A stretch of 64,000 bases of DNA from Taklimakanibacter sp021828105. GTDB lineage: Bacteria; Pseudomonadota; Alphaproteobacteria; Rhizobiales; Aestuariivirgaceae. The stretch is from the NCBI GenBank assembly GCA_021828105.1, contig JAKATG010000011.1, positions 192,839-256,838 of the forward strand, in the 5' to 3' direction. The position numbers were made by a program, and so were the translations under genes. Shown one piece after another: positions 9,513-17,818 of this stretch; the first letter of the stretch is position 1; each line of letters opens with the position of its first letter. The notes beneath the pieces were generated by a model. That model was not told where the DNA came from. It ran no database searches and saw only the letters and a list, made by a program, of their open reading frames with translations.

Positions 9513-9851
9513 ATGACCGAGACGAAATTGTTTGCCCAGTCCGCGGATGGCGCATGGACCGCGACGCCCGACGGCAATCGCCGCCGGGTGATCCTGCACA
9601 CGCCCGAACTGATGATGGTGGAGTTCGCCTTCGAGAAGGGCGGTGTCGGCGCCATGCATTCGCATCCGCATGTGCAGGCGAGCTACATTGCCGAAGGCGT
9701 CTTCGAGGTCACCATCGACGGCCGCACCGAGACGATCTCCGCCGGGGGCGGCTATATCGTGCCGTCAAATCTCGTTCACGGTGTGAAGGCGCTCGCCGCC
9801 GGGCGGCTGATCGACAGCTTCACGCCCCGCCGCGGTGATTTCCTCGGGTGA
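9513..9851 (+). CDS. kdgF: Cupin protein, KdgF-like (unsaturated uronate to DKI)
   Basis: 112 residues, a single cupin barrel. The motif HSHPHVQASYIAEGVFEV gives the His-x-His...Gln/Glu metal site and VPSNLVHGVKAL the last His; the C-terminal IDSFTPRRGDFL matches the I/VDxFSPPRxDF ending of KdgF. KdgF linearises 4,5-unsaturated galacturonate/glucuronate monomers to DKI, the KduI substrate, so it fits the gene order kduI-kduD-kdgF. The ATG at 9513 is preferred to 9507 because GGAG at 9503-9506 lies six bases upstream. The 3' end overlaps a convergent gene by 32 bases. Confidence 0.85.
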   Translation: MTETKLFAQSADGAWTATPDGNRRRVILHTPELMMVEFAFEKGGVGAMHSHPHVQASYIAEGVFEVTIDGRTETISAGGGYIVPSNLVHGVKALAAGRLIDSFTPRRGDFLG

Positions 9852-10107
9852 GCGCCTCTGGTCTGTCGGCACGCTTGACGACATAGCCGCTGCGCTTGCG
9901 CTTGGCATCGATGCGGCCGGCGTTGTCGACCAGCATCGCGAGATGCGACTTCAGCGGCTCTTGGTCGAGCCGAATGTCCTCCCCGCAACTGCCGCAGGCA
10001 AAAGCGCTCTTGCCGATCAGCTGCCCGACCTTGAGCTCGGTCGGCCCGCAGACTTTGCAGTTCACTCTGACCAGGATCTGGTCGAACATCGATACGATGG
10101 CGCTCAT
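9820..10107 (-). CDS. Small zinc-ribbon-like conserved hypothetical protein
   Basis: 95 residues with two CxxC pairs, CKVC near residue 17 and CGSC near 38, separated by about 20 residues as in a zinc ribbon, followed by a basic C-terminal half rich in Lys and Arg. No enzyme motif is visible. GAGGAA lies nine bases before the start at 10107. It is convergent with kdgF and overlaps its last 32 bases, and precedes the MFS gene's stop by about 55 bases. Function unknown; a nucleic acid or protein scaffold role is only a guess from the fold. Confidence 0.65.
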   Translation of the reverse strand: MSAIVSMFDQILVRVNCKVCGPTELKVGQLIGKSAFACGSCGEDIRLDQEPLKSHLAMLVDNAGRIDAKRKRSGYVVKRADRPEALTRGNHRGGA

Positions 10108-10163
10108 GATGTGCCGTTCCTCGAAAGCCGGCGATCATGACGCAAGAACCGGCGGCAGGCAAC

Positions 10164-11393
10164 TCATTGCCGTGCGAGAGCCTGCGCGATGAGCGCCACC
10201 AAACCGAAGAGAGCGGCGGCAAAACATATGGCCGGCCAGCCGCCCTCCGCGAAGAGCAGTCCCGAGATCGCGGACCCGATGGCTCCGCCGACGAAGAAGA
10301 GGCCGACGAAAATGCCGTTGAGGCGGCCGCGGGATTCGGGATTGAGCAGGTTGACGGCCCGACGGCCGAGCGTCTGGTCGCCGGTGACGGCGAAGTCGAG
10401 CAGGAAGGCGCTGGTAGCCAGGGCCGCGAGAGGGACGAGAATGGCACCGTTTCCCGCCCATCCGGCCCAGGCCGCGAGGCTCATGGCGACGATGAGGAGG
10501 CCATGGGAGGCCATGGTCGCGGGCCGCGTCCAGCCGCGATCGCCCAGCCGTCCGAACAAGGAGGTGGCGCAGGCCCCGCCGGCGCCGAGGAGCGCAAAAA
10601 CGGCGATGCCATATTGCCCGAGACTGAAGGGCGGTCGCGACAGTTCGAGCGCCACGGCCGACCAGAACAGGCTGAAGGCGGCCATGACCAGGCCCGCCGT
10701 CAATGAGCGCTGGCGCAGCGCCCTTTCGCCGCGAAACAGCGTCCAAAGCGAGGCAATGAGCGCCGGATAGGGCGTGGCGGATCGGGGAGCGCGCGGCGGG
10801 AGGCGAAAAGCGAGGACGATGCCGAGCGCCATCATCGCGACGGCGCTTGATCCATAGAAGGCGCGCCAGCCCCATTGCGCCGCAAGCAGGCTCGCCAGCG
10901 GCCGCGACAGCAGGATGCCGATCATCAGTCCGCTCATGACATCGCCGATCACGGCGCCGCGACGGTCGGGTGCTGCAAGCGATGCCGCTATGGGCACGAG
11001 GACCTGGATGACGGACGAGGCCATGCCGAGCACGAAGAATGCCGCCAGCAAGGTCAGGATGCCGGGTGCCAGCGCGCTGGCCGCTGCCGCGAGCACGGCG
11101 GCACCCAGCATGAGGAGCACGAGCCTGCGGTTTTCCACGAGATCGGCCAGCGGCACCACGAAGAACAGGCCCGCCGAGTAACCGATGAGCGGGGCCATGA
11201 CGGTGAGCCCGGCGCCGCTTTCCGAGAGTCCGAGCGATGGGCCGATGAGACCGATCAGCGTCTGCGGCGCGAACAGGTTGGTGACGATGACGCCGGTGGC
11301 GAAGGCGAAGAGGAGGATCAGCGAAAGGGTGATCCGGTCGGACTGGTCTTGCGGCAGGACGCAGGCCTGGCTGTCGAGCGGCATGGATTTCAA
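10164..11393 (-). CDS. MFS transporter
   Basis: 409 residues with 12 predicted hydrophobic segments and the two-half MFS pattern. The loop between TM2 and TM3 has PLADLVENRRLVLL, a variant of the GxxxDRxGRR signature, and the central loop separates LPPRAPRSA from the second half. The C-terminal half contains DQTLGRRAVNLLNPESRGRLNG, typical of DHA1-like exporters of the YdhP/AraJ kind. It diverges from a LysR regulator with 92 bases between starts, a common arrangement for an exporter controlled by its own regulator. The substrate cannot be told from sequence. Confidence 0.9.
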   Translation of the reverse strand: MKSMPLDSQACVLPQDQSDRITLSLILLFAFATGVIVTNLFAPQTLIGLIGPSLGLSESGAGLTVMAPLIGYSAGLFFVVPLADLVENRRLVLLMLGAAVLAAAASALAPGILTLLAAFFVLGMASSVIQVLVPIAASLAAPDRRGAVIGDVMSGLMIGILLSRPLASLLAAQWGWRAFYGSSAVAMMALGIVLAFRLPPRAPRSATPYPALIASLWTLFRGERALRQRSLTAGLVMAAFSLFWSAVALELSRPPFSLGQYGIAVFALLGAGGACATSLFGRLGDRGWTRPATMASHGLLIVAMSLAAWAGWAGNGAILVPLAALATSAFLLDFAVTGDQTLGRRAVNLLNPESRGRLNGIFVGLFFVGGAIGSAISGLLFAEGGWPAICFAAALFGLVALIAQALARQ

Positions 11394-11405
11394 CCTAATG
11401 ATTGT

Positions 11406-11445
11406 GCATATTCATGCCTAACTTTATTCGAGAAGCGGAATATGC
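11406..11445. promoter_or_regulatory. Inverted repeat in the divergent MFS/LysR region, candidate LysR operator
   Basis: GCATATTC (11406-11413) and GAATATGC (11438-11445) are perfect 8-base inverted arms, and inside them ATTC (11426-11429) and GAAT (11438-11441) form a second symmetric pair. The element lies in the 92-base gap between the divergent MFS and LysR starts. LysR regulators typically bind imperfect dyads with T-N11-A in such positions. This is a pattern match, not a proven site. Confidence 0.4.
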
Positions 11446-11485
11446 TACAAATGAAATGAACTGATAATGATTATGCGGATCACTC

Positions 11486-12394
11486 ATGAATATCCACGAT
11501 CTCGAAGCCTTCATCGCCGTCGTCGAGACCGGCTCCGTCGTCGGCGCCTCGGCCCGTCTCAATCTCACCCAGCCCGGCGTCACGCGCCGCATCCAGAATC
11601 TCGAGGAGCGGCTCGGCACGCCGCTGCTCGACCGGCAATCGAAGCCGTTCAAGCCGACGGCTTCGGGGCGCGAAGCCTATGACTATGGCCGGCGCCTGTT
11701 GCGCTCCTTCGATGACCTGAAGGCCGGCGTCGCGCCCGATGGCGAGGTCAAGGGTGAATTCCGGCTGGGCATCATGCCCTATCTCTCGGATGCGGCGCTC
11801 GCTCTGCCGCTCGACCGGCTGCGTCGCGAATTCCCGAAACTCGCGCTCCGCATCACGGCCGGCTGGTCGCCCAGGCTCATGGAGCAGGTGGCGAAGAGCG
11901 AGGTCGATGCCGCCGCCCTTTGCCTCGCCGAGGGCACAACGCCGTCCGAGGATCTCGTGGGCGAGCGTCTGGTCAAGCACTCGGTGCTGCTCGTCGCAGC
12001 ATCCTCTCTCGGCGTGCCCAAACGTGCCAGCCTCGAGGATCTCAGCCGATATCCATGGGTCATGAATGAGAGCGGCTGCGGCTTCCGTAACTACATGCGC
12101 AACCGGTTCGAGGCGGCGGGCCTTCCTTTCATGGTGGGCGTCGAAGCGCTTAGCGCCGATCTGCGCATGTCGCTGATCGCGCGCGGCCATGGCATCGGTT
12201 TGATAACGGAAGCGGCACTCTCGGGCGGGCGCTGGCGCAAGAAAGTGATGGTCATCGAGTCCAAGGGCTTCACCCCCGAGGTCCAGTCCTGGCTGGTCCA
12301 TCGCCCACCGGCGGGCCGCCTGGCCCGGCCGATCGCGCTGTTCCGCGACGCGCTCACCGAAGCGCTGAAGCAGCGCGAAGCCCTTAAATCGTAG
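11486..12394 (+). CDS. LysR-family transcriptional regulator
   Basis: 302 residues. The N-terminal winged HTH (residues 1-60) reads LEAFIAVVETGSVVGASARL, then NLTQPGVTRRIQNLEERLG, the standard LysR helix-turn-helix. A periplasmic-binding-like effector domain follows from about residue 90, ending with the PARLARPIALF-type tail. It is divergent from the MFS gene, which it most likely controls, and convergent with tctA, with stop and stop adjacent (12394/12395). Control of tctCBA is less likely because those genes start 3 kb away. Confidence 0.9.
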   Translation: MNIHDLEAFIAVVETGSVVGASARLNLTQPGVTRRIQNLEERLGTPLLDRQSKPFKPTASGREAYDYGRRLLRSFDDLKAGVAPDGEVKGEFRLGIMPYLSDAALALPLDRLRREFPKLALRITAGWSPRLMEQVAKSEVDAAALCLAEGTTPSEDLVGERLVKHSVLLVAASSLGVPKRASLEDLSRYPWVMNESGCGFRNYMRNRFEAAGLPFMVGVEALSADLRMSLIARGHGIGLITEAALSGGRWRKKVMVIESKGFTPEVQSWLVHRPPAGRLARPIALFRDALTEALKQREALKS

Positions 12395-13906
12395 TTACGT
12401 GTTCTCCTCGGCGAACACCTCTTCGCGCTTCTTCTTCACCGAGGGCAGGAACACGATGATCAGCACCGCGAGCGCGATCAGGAGCAGGAAGGCGCTGATC
12501 GGCCGGGTGACGAAGGTCGTGGGATCGCCACGCGAGAAGATCATGGCGCGCCGCAAGTTCTCCTCCAGAGGCGGGCCCAGCACAAAGCCGAGAAGCAGGG
12601 GCGCGGGCTCGCAACGCAATTTCACCAGCGCATAGCCCAGAAGCCCGAAGAAGGCGACGGAATAGAGGTCGAAGGCGTTAGAGTTCACGCTGTAAACGCC
12701 AATCGAGCAGAAGGCCATGATGATCGGGAAAAGCACATAGTAAGGCACCGTCAGTAGCTTCACCCACAGGCCGATGAGCGGCAAGTTGAGGATGATCAGC
12801 ATGAGGTTGCCGATCCACATGGAGGCGATGATGCCCCAGAAGAGGTCCGGCTTCTCGGTCGCGACATTGGGACCGGGCACGATGCCCTGGATGATCATGG
12901 CGCCGATCATCAAGGCCATCACCGGATTGGCGGGGATGCCAAGCGTCAGCATCGGGATGAAGGAGGTCTGGGCGCCGGCATTGTTGGCGGATTCAGGCCC
13001 GGCGACACCTTCGATGGCGCCCTTGCCGAACTCCTGGGGGTTCTTCGAAGCCCGCTTTTCGATCGTATAGGAGGCGAAGGAGGCGAGAACCGCGCCGTTG
13101 CCCGGCAGGATGCCGAGCGCCGAACCCAGGGCCGTGCCCCTGAGGATCGGCGCCGCCATGCGGCGGAAATCCTCGCGCGTCGGCAGGAGTCCGCTGACAT
13201 TCCTGATCAGCACGGAACGCTCATGCTCGTTCTCGAGATTGCGCAGGATCTCGGAGATGCCGAACACGGCGACGGCGACGGCCACGAAGTTCAGTCCGTC
13301 GGCATATTCACTGATGCCGAAGTTGAAACGCGGCGAACCGGATATCACGTCGGTGCCGACGAGGCCGAGCAGGAGGCCGAGCACCACCATGGCGAGCGCC
13401 TTGACGACGGAGCCGTGGGCCAGGGCCACGGATGACACGAGGCCGACGACCATCAGGGAGAAATATTCGGCCGATCCGAATTTGAGCGCGGCCGCGGTCA
13501 AGGGCGGCGCGAAGAGCGCGATGAGCACCGTCGAGACGGTTCCGGCAAAAAAGGATCCGATGGCGGCTGTGGCGAGCGCCGATCCGGCACGCCCGTTGCG
13601 CGCCATCTGGTAGCCGTCGATGGCCGTCACGGCGGAAGAGGACTCGCCCGGCATGTTGATCAGGATGGCGGTGGTCGAGCCGCCATATTGCGCGCCGTAA
13701 TAGATGCCGGCGAGCATGATGAGCGAGGAGACGGGATCGCCGATCTGGAAGGTGATCGGCAGCAGCATGGCGATGGTCGCGGTGGCGCCGATGCCGGGAA
13801 GGACGCCGATCAGCGTGCCGAGCAGAACGCCGATCAGGCAGAAAAGAAGGTTCCACAGCGTCGATGCGGTGGCGAAGCCGAGGACGAGATTGTCGAAGAG
13901 TTCCAT
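12395..13906 (-). CDS. tctA: Tripartite tricarboxylate transporter large permease TctA
   Basis: 503 residues with about 11-12 hydrophobic segments. The family signature GVLPGIGATATIAMLLPITF is near residue 30, with YYGAQYGGSTTAILINMPGE just after and the pseudo-repeat GILPGNGAVLASFASYTIEK in the second half. Start chosen at 13906 because GGAGGACCCC precedes it and MELFDNLVLGF is the usual TctA N-terminus; the frame is open further upstream. Third gene of a minus-strand tctC-tctB-tctA operon. It transports carboxylates with a Bug-type receptor. Confidence 0.94.
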   Translation of the reverse strand: MELFDNLVLGFATASTLWNLLFCLIGVLLGTLIGVLPGIGATATIAMLLPITFQIGDPVSSLIMLAGIYYGAQYGGSTTAILINMPGESSSAVTAIDGYQMARNGRAGSALATAAIGSFFAGTVSTVLIALFAPPLTAAALKFGSAEYFSLMVVGLVSSVALAHGSVVKALAMVVLGLLLGLVGTDVISGSPRFNFGISEYADGLNFVAVAVAVFGISEILRNLENEHERSVLIRNVSGLLPTREDFRRMAAPILRGTALGSALGILPGNGAVLASFASYTIEKRASKNPQEFGKGAIEGVAGPESANNAGAQTSFIPMLTLGIPANPVMALMIGAMIIQGIVPGPNVATEKPDLFWGIIASMWIGNLMLIILNLPLIGLWVKLLTVPYYVLFPIIMAFCSIGVYSVNSNAFDLYSVAFFGLLGYALVKLRCEPAPLLLGFVLGPPLEENLRRAMIFSRGDPTTFVTRPISAFLLLIALAVLIIVFLPSVKKKREEVFAEENT

Positions 13907-13916
13907 GGGGTCCTCC

Positions 13917-14378
13917 TCAGAAGGAAAGCCAGGGGCCGAAGCTTCTGAACGGCAGGCCCAGGCCCAGGCTGAACACCACATAGGAGAAGGCCGTCACCGC
14001 GGCCGCGAGGACGAGCGCCATGAGCGGCTTCATGCGCAAGCTGGCGAAGGAGGCGAAGAGAGCGGTGAGGAAGACCGCCGGAATGAAGCCGAGGCCGCGC
14101 ACCGTCAACCCGAAGAGCACGGGAGCCGGCAGGATCAGCAGCATGCCGCGCCAGGCAATGGGGCCAACAGGCTCGCCTTTGACGCGTGTTGCCTGGATGA
14201 GGATGACTATCCCCAGCACGAGGAGCAGGAGCGCCAGGAAAAAGGGAAAGTAGCCGGGGCCCATGCGCAGCGCGGTGCCCATGTCGAGCACCCAGGATTC
14301 ATAGGCGAAGAGCAGGCCAAGGGCGATGAAGAGAAGACCGCACAGGCCGTTGACGGTGTCGATGGTGAGCGATTTCAT
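13917..14378 (-). CDS. tctB: Tripartite tricarboxylate transporter small permease TctB
   Basis: 153 residues with four hydrophobic segments, the TctB pattern: TM1 with GLLFIALGLLFAYES, then the conserved GTALRMGPGYFPFFLALLLL, a hydrophilic KGEP loop, and two further TM segments. Start at 14378 (MKSLTIDTVNG); the open frame extends a little upstream but the shorter start places TM1 correctly. Ten bases separate its stop from the tctA start. Assigned by topology, the GPGYFP motif and operon position. Confidence 0.9.
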   Translation of the reverse strand: MKSLTIDTVNGLCGLLFIALGLLFAYESWVLDMGTALRMGPGYFPFFLALLLLVLGIVILIQATRVKGEPVGPIAWRGMLLILPAPVLFGLTVRGLGFIPAVFLTALFASFASLRMKPLMALVLAAAVTAFSYVVFSLGLGLPFRSFGPWLSF

Positions 14379-14490
14379 CCTGCATGTTCCTTCGAGCTGG
14401 CGAAGCGAATCTATCCACCGCACTGACGAGGTTCCGCCCCGCCCGGATCAAGATGGATCCGAACGGAGCGGTCTCTGCAATCAAGAGCTG

Positions 14491-15465
14491 TCAGTCCGCG
14501 TATTGGCCGGCGGCGTCGATCACCGGCTTCCAGCGCGCGATCTCGCCTTCGAGCTTGGCCTTGAGGGCGGCCGGCGTGGCGTCTGCCTCGGGCGAGGGCA
14601 CCGTGCCAAGCTCGGCGAAGCGGGCGACCACGTTGGGATCCTTGAGCGCCACCTGCAGCGACTTCGACAGGCGCTCGATGATCTCGGGCGGCGTGCCCTT
14701 GGGCGCATAGATGCCATGCCACACGCCGACCTGGAAGCCGGGCAGGCCTGCCTCCTCGGCGGTCGGCAGATCAGGCAGCGCGTCGAGGCGTTTCGCCGTG
14801 GTGACGGCATAGCCCTTGATGGTGCCGCCCTTGATCTGCTTGGTGGTGTTGGTGGTCTGGTCGCACATGAAATCGACTTGGCCGCCGAGGAGGTCGGTCA
14901 TGGCCGGTCCCGTGCCCTTGTAAGGCACGGTCACAAGCGGTGTCTGGATGGCGCTCATGAACATCATGCCGCAGAGATGCGAGGCGGCACCGATGCCGGC
15001 ATTCGCATAGGTCACCTTGTCCTTGTTGGCCTTGACATAGTCGATGAGGCTCTTGAGATCGGTCGGCTCGAAATCCTTGCGCGCCACGATAGTCATCGGC
15101 ACCTCGGTCACGAGGCCGACATATTCGAAGCCGTTGAGAGTGTCATAAGCGAGCTTGCGATAGAGCGTGGCGCTCGTCGCCATGCCGATATGGTGGAGGA
15201 GGAGCGTATAGCCGTCGGGATCGGCCTTGGCGACGCGGCCGGCGCCGAGCGTGCCACCGGCGCCGCCGACATTCTCGACGATGATCTGCTGGCCGAGGTC
15301 CTTCGACATGACATCGGCGACAAGGCGGGTCACCGTGTCGGTCGGCCCGCCGGCCGCGAACGGAACCACCATGGTGATCGTGCGTTCGGGGTAGTTTTGC
15401 GCGCCGGCATGGCCGGCGAAGAGAAATAGGGTCGTGGCCGCAAGCGCGGCAAGAAGCTTTTTCAT
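14491..15465 (-). CDS. tctC: Tripartite tricarboxylate transporter receptor, Bug family (TctC)
   Basis: 324 residues with a clean signal peptide (AALAATTLFLFAGHAGA). The mature protein starts QNYPERTITMVVPFAAGGPT, the canonical Bug opening, and shows IIVENVGGAGGTLGAGRVA, ANAGIGAASHLCG and ICAPKGTPPE-like GIYAPKGTPPEIIERL. It is the periplasmic carboxylate receptor for TctAB. Tricarboxylates, terephthalate and other acids are all known ligands in this large family, so the substrate is open. First gene of the minus-strand operon; 112 bases separate it from tctB. Confidence 0.94.
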   Translation of the reverse strand: MKKLLAALAATTLFLFAGHAGAQNYPERTITMVVPFAAGGPTDTVTRLVADVMSKDLGQQIIVENVGGAGGTLGAGRVAKADPDGYTLLLHHIGMATSATLYRKLAYDTLNGFEYVGLVTEVPMTIVARKDFEPTDLKSLIDYVKANKDKVTYANAGIGAASHLCGMMFMSAIQTPLVTVPYKGTGPAMTDLLGGQVDFMCDQTTNTTKQIKGGTIKGYAVTTAKRLDALPDLPTAEEAGLPGFQVGVWHGIYAPKGTPPEIIERLSKSLQVALKDPNVVARFAELGTVPSPEADATPAALKAKLEGEIARWKPVIDAAGQYAD

Positions 15466-15619
15466 GGAGTCCTCCCTTTTTACGTGTTCCGACTGTTCTG
15501 TATCGACACCACATTCCTATTAAAGAGCCATGCTCGCAGATTGCAATCGAAACTGGCCTGGAGCGCATAGGAAATTAGTCTAAGGATGCTCGCATAGATG
15601 AGCGCACACGCAAAACGGG

Positions 15620-17599
15620 CTAAAGTCCAAAGGGATAGGTGTCGGGCACGCGTGCCGTTTCCTTAGCTGTCGGCACGGGTGTGACGGCATGTGTTTCGTC
15701 GAACCAGACATAGGCATCGAACTGTCGCGACAGCGACGCCTCGGCATAGTGGCTGGAAAATTCGGTTTCCGGCCGGTAGATCACGCCGATGAAGCGCTCG
15801 AAGCGCGGCTCCGCCAGGCTCCGCTGGAGTTCGCCATCCTGATCCAAGGCGAGAAAGAAGCGCCGCGGCTCAGCTTCATGGCAAAGATTCTCATAGCTGC
15901 CCGGCTGTGACGGCTGCACGCGCTTCACTTCCATGGGCCCATCCCAGTGGCTGGCGCAGGCCACGGTTCCCGAATGTGTACCGAAGCCGATGAGAGCAGC
16001 GTCTTGGCCAAAGCGTTCGCGACACAGCTGGCCTATATTGATCTCGTCGCGCACTTCACCCATTTCGGTCCAGCGCGCATCCCCGATATGCGAGTTGTGC
16101 GCCCAGACGATCGCCTTGGCATCGGGGCCCTTCGCCTCGAGGATATTCGCCAGCGTCTCGAACATGTGGCGGTCGCGCAGATTCCAACTCTCGGCTCCAC
16201 CGTAATACATGACGCGGTAGTACCTCTCGGCGGCCGCGATGAGGCGCGCATTCTGGGCCGCGTCGAGAAAGCTGTCTGGGTCCTGGGCGGCGTAATCAAG
16301 CTGCCGCGTGAGCAGGTCGCGGCATTGTGCGACGACGGCCTCCTCGCACTTGCGGTATTGCTCGGTGAGCACGGCGCGGCCATAGGTTGAGGGCTCGCTC
16401 TGCCAAGGCGTCAGGCAGCCATAGCGCTCGCGCGCCACCGCGGCCGCCGCTGGATCGGTCTCGTCGAGATAGCGCAGCACCGCGCCGATCGAGCCGCTCA
16501 TATTATAGAGATCCAGCCCATAGAACCCTGCGCGGTCATCCAGACGGGCGATCTTCTCGTTTCGACTGCCCAGCCAGCGGAAGAATGCCTGCATGTCGGT
16601 GTTGCGCCACATCCAGGTGGGAAAGCGCTGAAATGGCGTCTTTTCCTCGCCGGCCGCAGGCCTCAGCCTGACATGCCGATCGATCGTCGCGGCATCCGGC
16701 CAATCCGCTTCCACGGCCACGATCGTGAAGCCATGTTTCTCGATCAGCCGGCGCGAGATCGCCGCCCTAGCTTGATAGAATTCCGAGGTCCCGTGGCTCG
16801 CTTCGCCGAGAAGCACCACGCGATGATCGCCGAAGCGCTCGAAGATCTCAGCGAAGCGGGGCTCGTCGAAATCGGGAAGCGGGATGGCGGCGGCGGTGAT
16901 CATACGGGGCAGGGATCGGTTGCCAGCGGCAATCTCCGTTTCCCGGCTCTCCAGCTGCCAACCATGTTCGCCGATCAGGGGAACGAACATGACGCCGCCG
17001 AGGTCTTCCTGCTCGAATTCCGCTTCACCCACACGCGTGAGCCGTATGAGGCGCTGAGACGCCAGTTCCGTGCCGACCGGGATGATCAGCCGCCCGCCCA
17101 TGGCGAGCTGCTGCTTCAGCGCTGCGGGAATGGCGGGGCCTCCGGCCGTCACCAGGATGGCGTCGAAAGGGGCGGCTTCCGGCCAGCCTTTCGTGCCATC
17201 GCCGACACTGATCTCGACATTGCGGTAGCCGCCTGCCGCCAATCGCCGTCCCGCCATTTCGGCAAGCCGGGCGTGGCGTTCGATGCTGTACACCTCCTTG
17301 GCGAGGAGGCTGAGCACCGCGGCCGCATAGCCCGAGCCCGTGCCGACCTCGAGCACCCGGTCGGAAGCATCGATTTCCGCCGCCTCGGTCATCCGCGCGA
17401 CGATGTAAGGCTGGGAGATGGTCTGTCCTTGGGCGATGGGGAGAGGCGCATCCTCGTAGGCGAATTCCTCGAAGCCCACGTCGACAAAAATCTCGCGCGG
17501 CACAGTCCGCATCGCGTCGAGCACGCGGGAGTCGCGCACGCCCCGCCGGGCGATCTGGGAATCGACCATATGCCGGCGTGCATGATCGAGATCGAGCAT
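15620..17599 (-). CDS. Fusion: protein-L-isoaspartate O-methyltransferase + erythromycin esterase-like domain
   Basis: 659 residues, two enzymes in one chain. Residues 1 to about 210 are a PCMT: MVDSQIARRGVRD, QGQTISQPYIVARM, and SAM motif I VLEVGTGSGYAAAV with post-motif DGTKGW. From about 235 to the end is an erythromycin-esterase superfamily domain with LLGEASHGTSEFYQAR, VEADWPDA, and the late WAHNSHIGDARW that carries the active-site His. PCMT repairs isoaspartyl residues by methylation; the Ere fold hydrolyses esters such as macrolide lactones, but most family members are uncharacterised. Start at 17599 follows GAGGAGCCC; the frame is open another 37 codons without a ribosome site. Divergent from argC. 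Confidence 0.9.
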   Translation of the reverse strand: MLDLDHARRHMVDSQIARRGVRDSRVLDAMRTVPREIFVDVGFEEFAYEDAPLPIAQGQTISQPYIVARMTEAAEIDASDRVLEVGTGSGYAAAVLSLLAKEVYSIERHARLAEMAGRRLAAGGYRNVEISVGDGTKGWPEAAPFDAILVTAGGPAIPAALKQQLAMGGRLIIPVGTELASQRLIRLTRVGEAEFEQEDLGGVMFVPLIGEHGWQLESRETEIAAGNRSLPRMITAAAIPLPDFDEPRFAEIFERFGDHRVVLLGEASHGTSEFYQARAAISRRLIEKHGFTIVAVEADWPDAATIDRHVRLRPAAGEEKTPFQRFPTWMWRNTDMQAFFRWLGSRNEKIARLDDRAGFYGLDLYNMSGSIGAVLRYLDETDPAAAAVARERYGCLTPWQSEPSTYGRAVLTEQYRKCEEAVVAQCRDLLTRQLDYAAQDPDSFLDAAQNARLIAAAERYYRVMYYGGAESWNLRDRHMFETLANILEAKGPDAKAIVWAHNSHIGDARWTEMGEVRDEINIGQLCRERFGQDAALIGFGTHSGTVACASHWDGPMEVKRVQPSQPGSYENLCHEAEPRRFFLALDQDGELQRSLAEPRFERFIGVIYRPETEFSSHYAEASLSRQFDAYVWFDETHAVTPVPTAKETARVPDTYPFGL

Positions 17600-17818
17600 G
17601 GGCTCCTCGCTTGTGAACGAAACCGGCATCGGCACTCTTATGTTCCAACCCATGCCGATGAAGACGGATGGTGTGAAATGAGTGGTTTTCGAAAATCGGC
17701 GCTGTTTCAAAGAGTTAATCGAAGATCGTCATAATCCGATGAAGCTTCCGCGCCATTGGTCTTTACAAACTGTACGCGTTGCTTAAATCAGCGCCCCTGT
17801 TCGAAGGAGACAAAAGTC

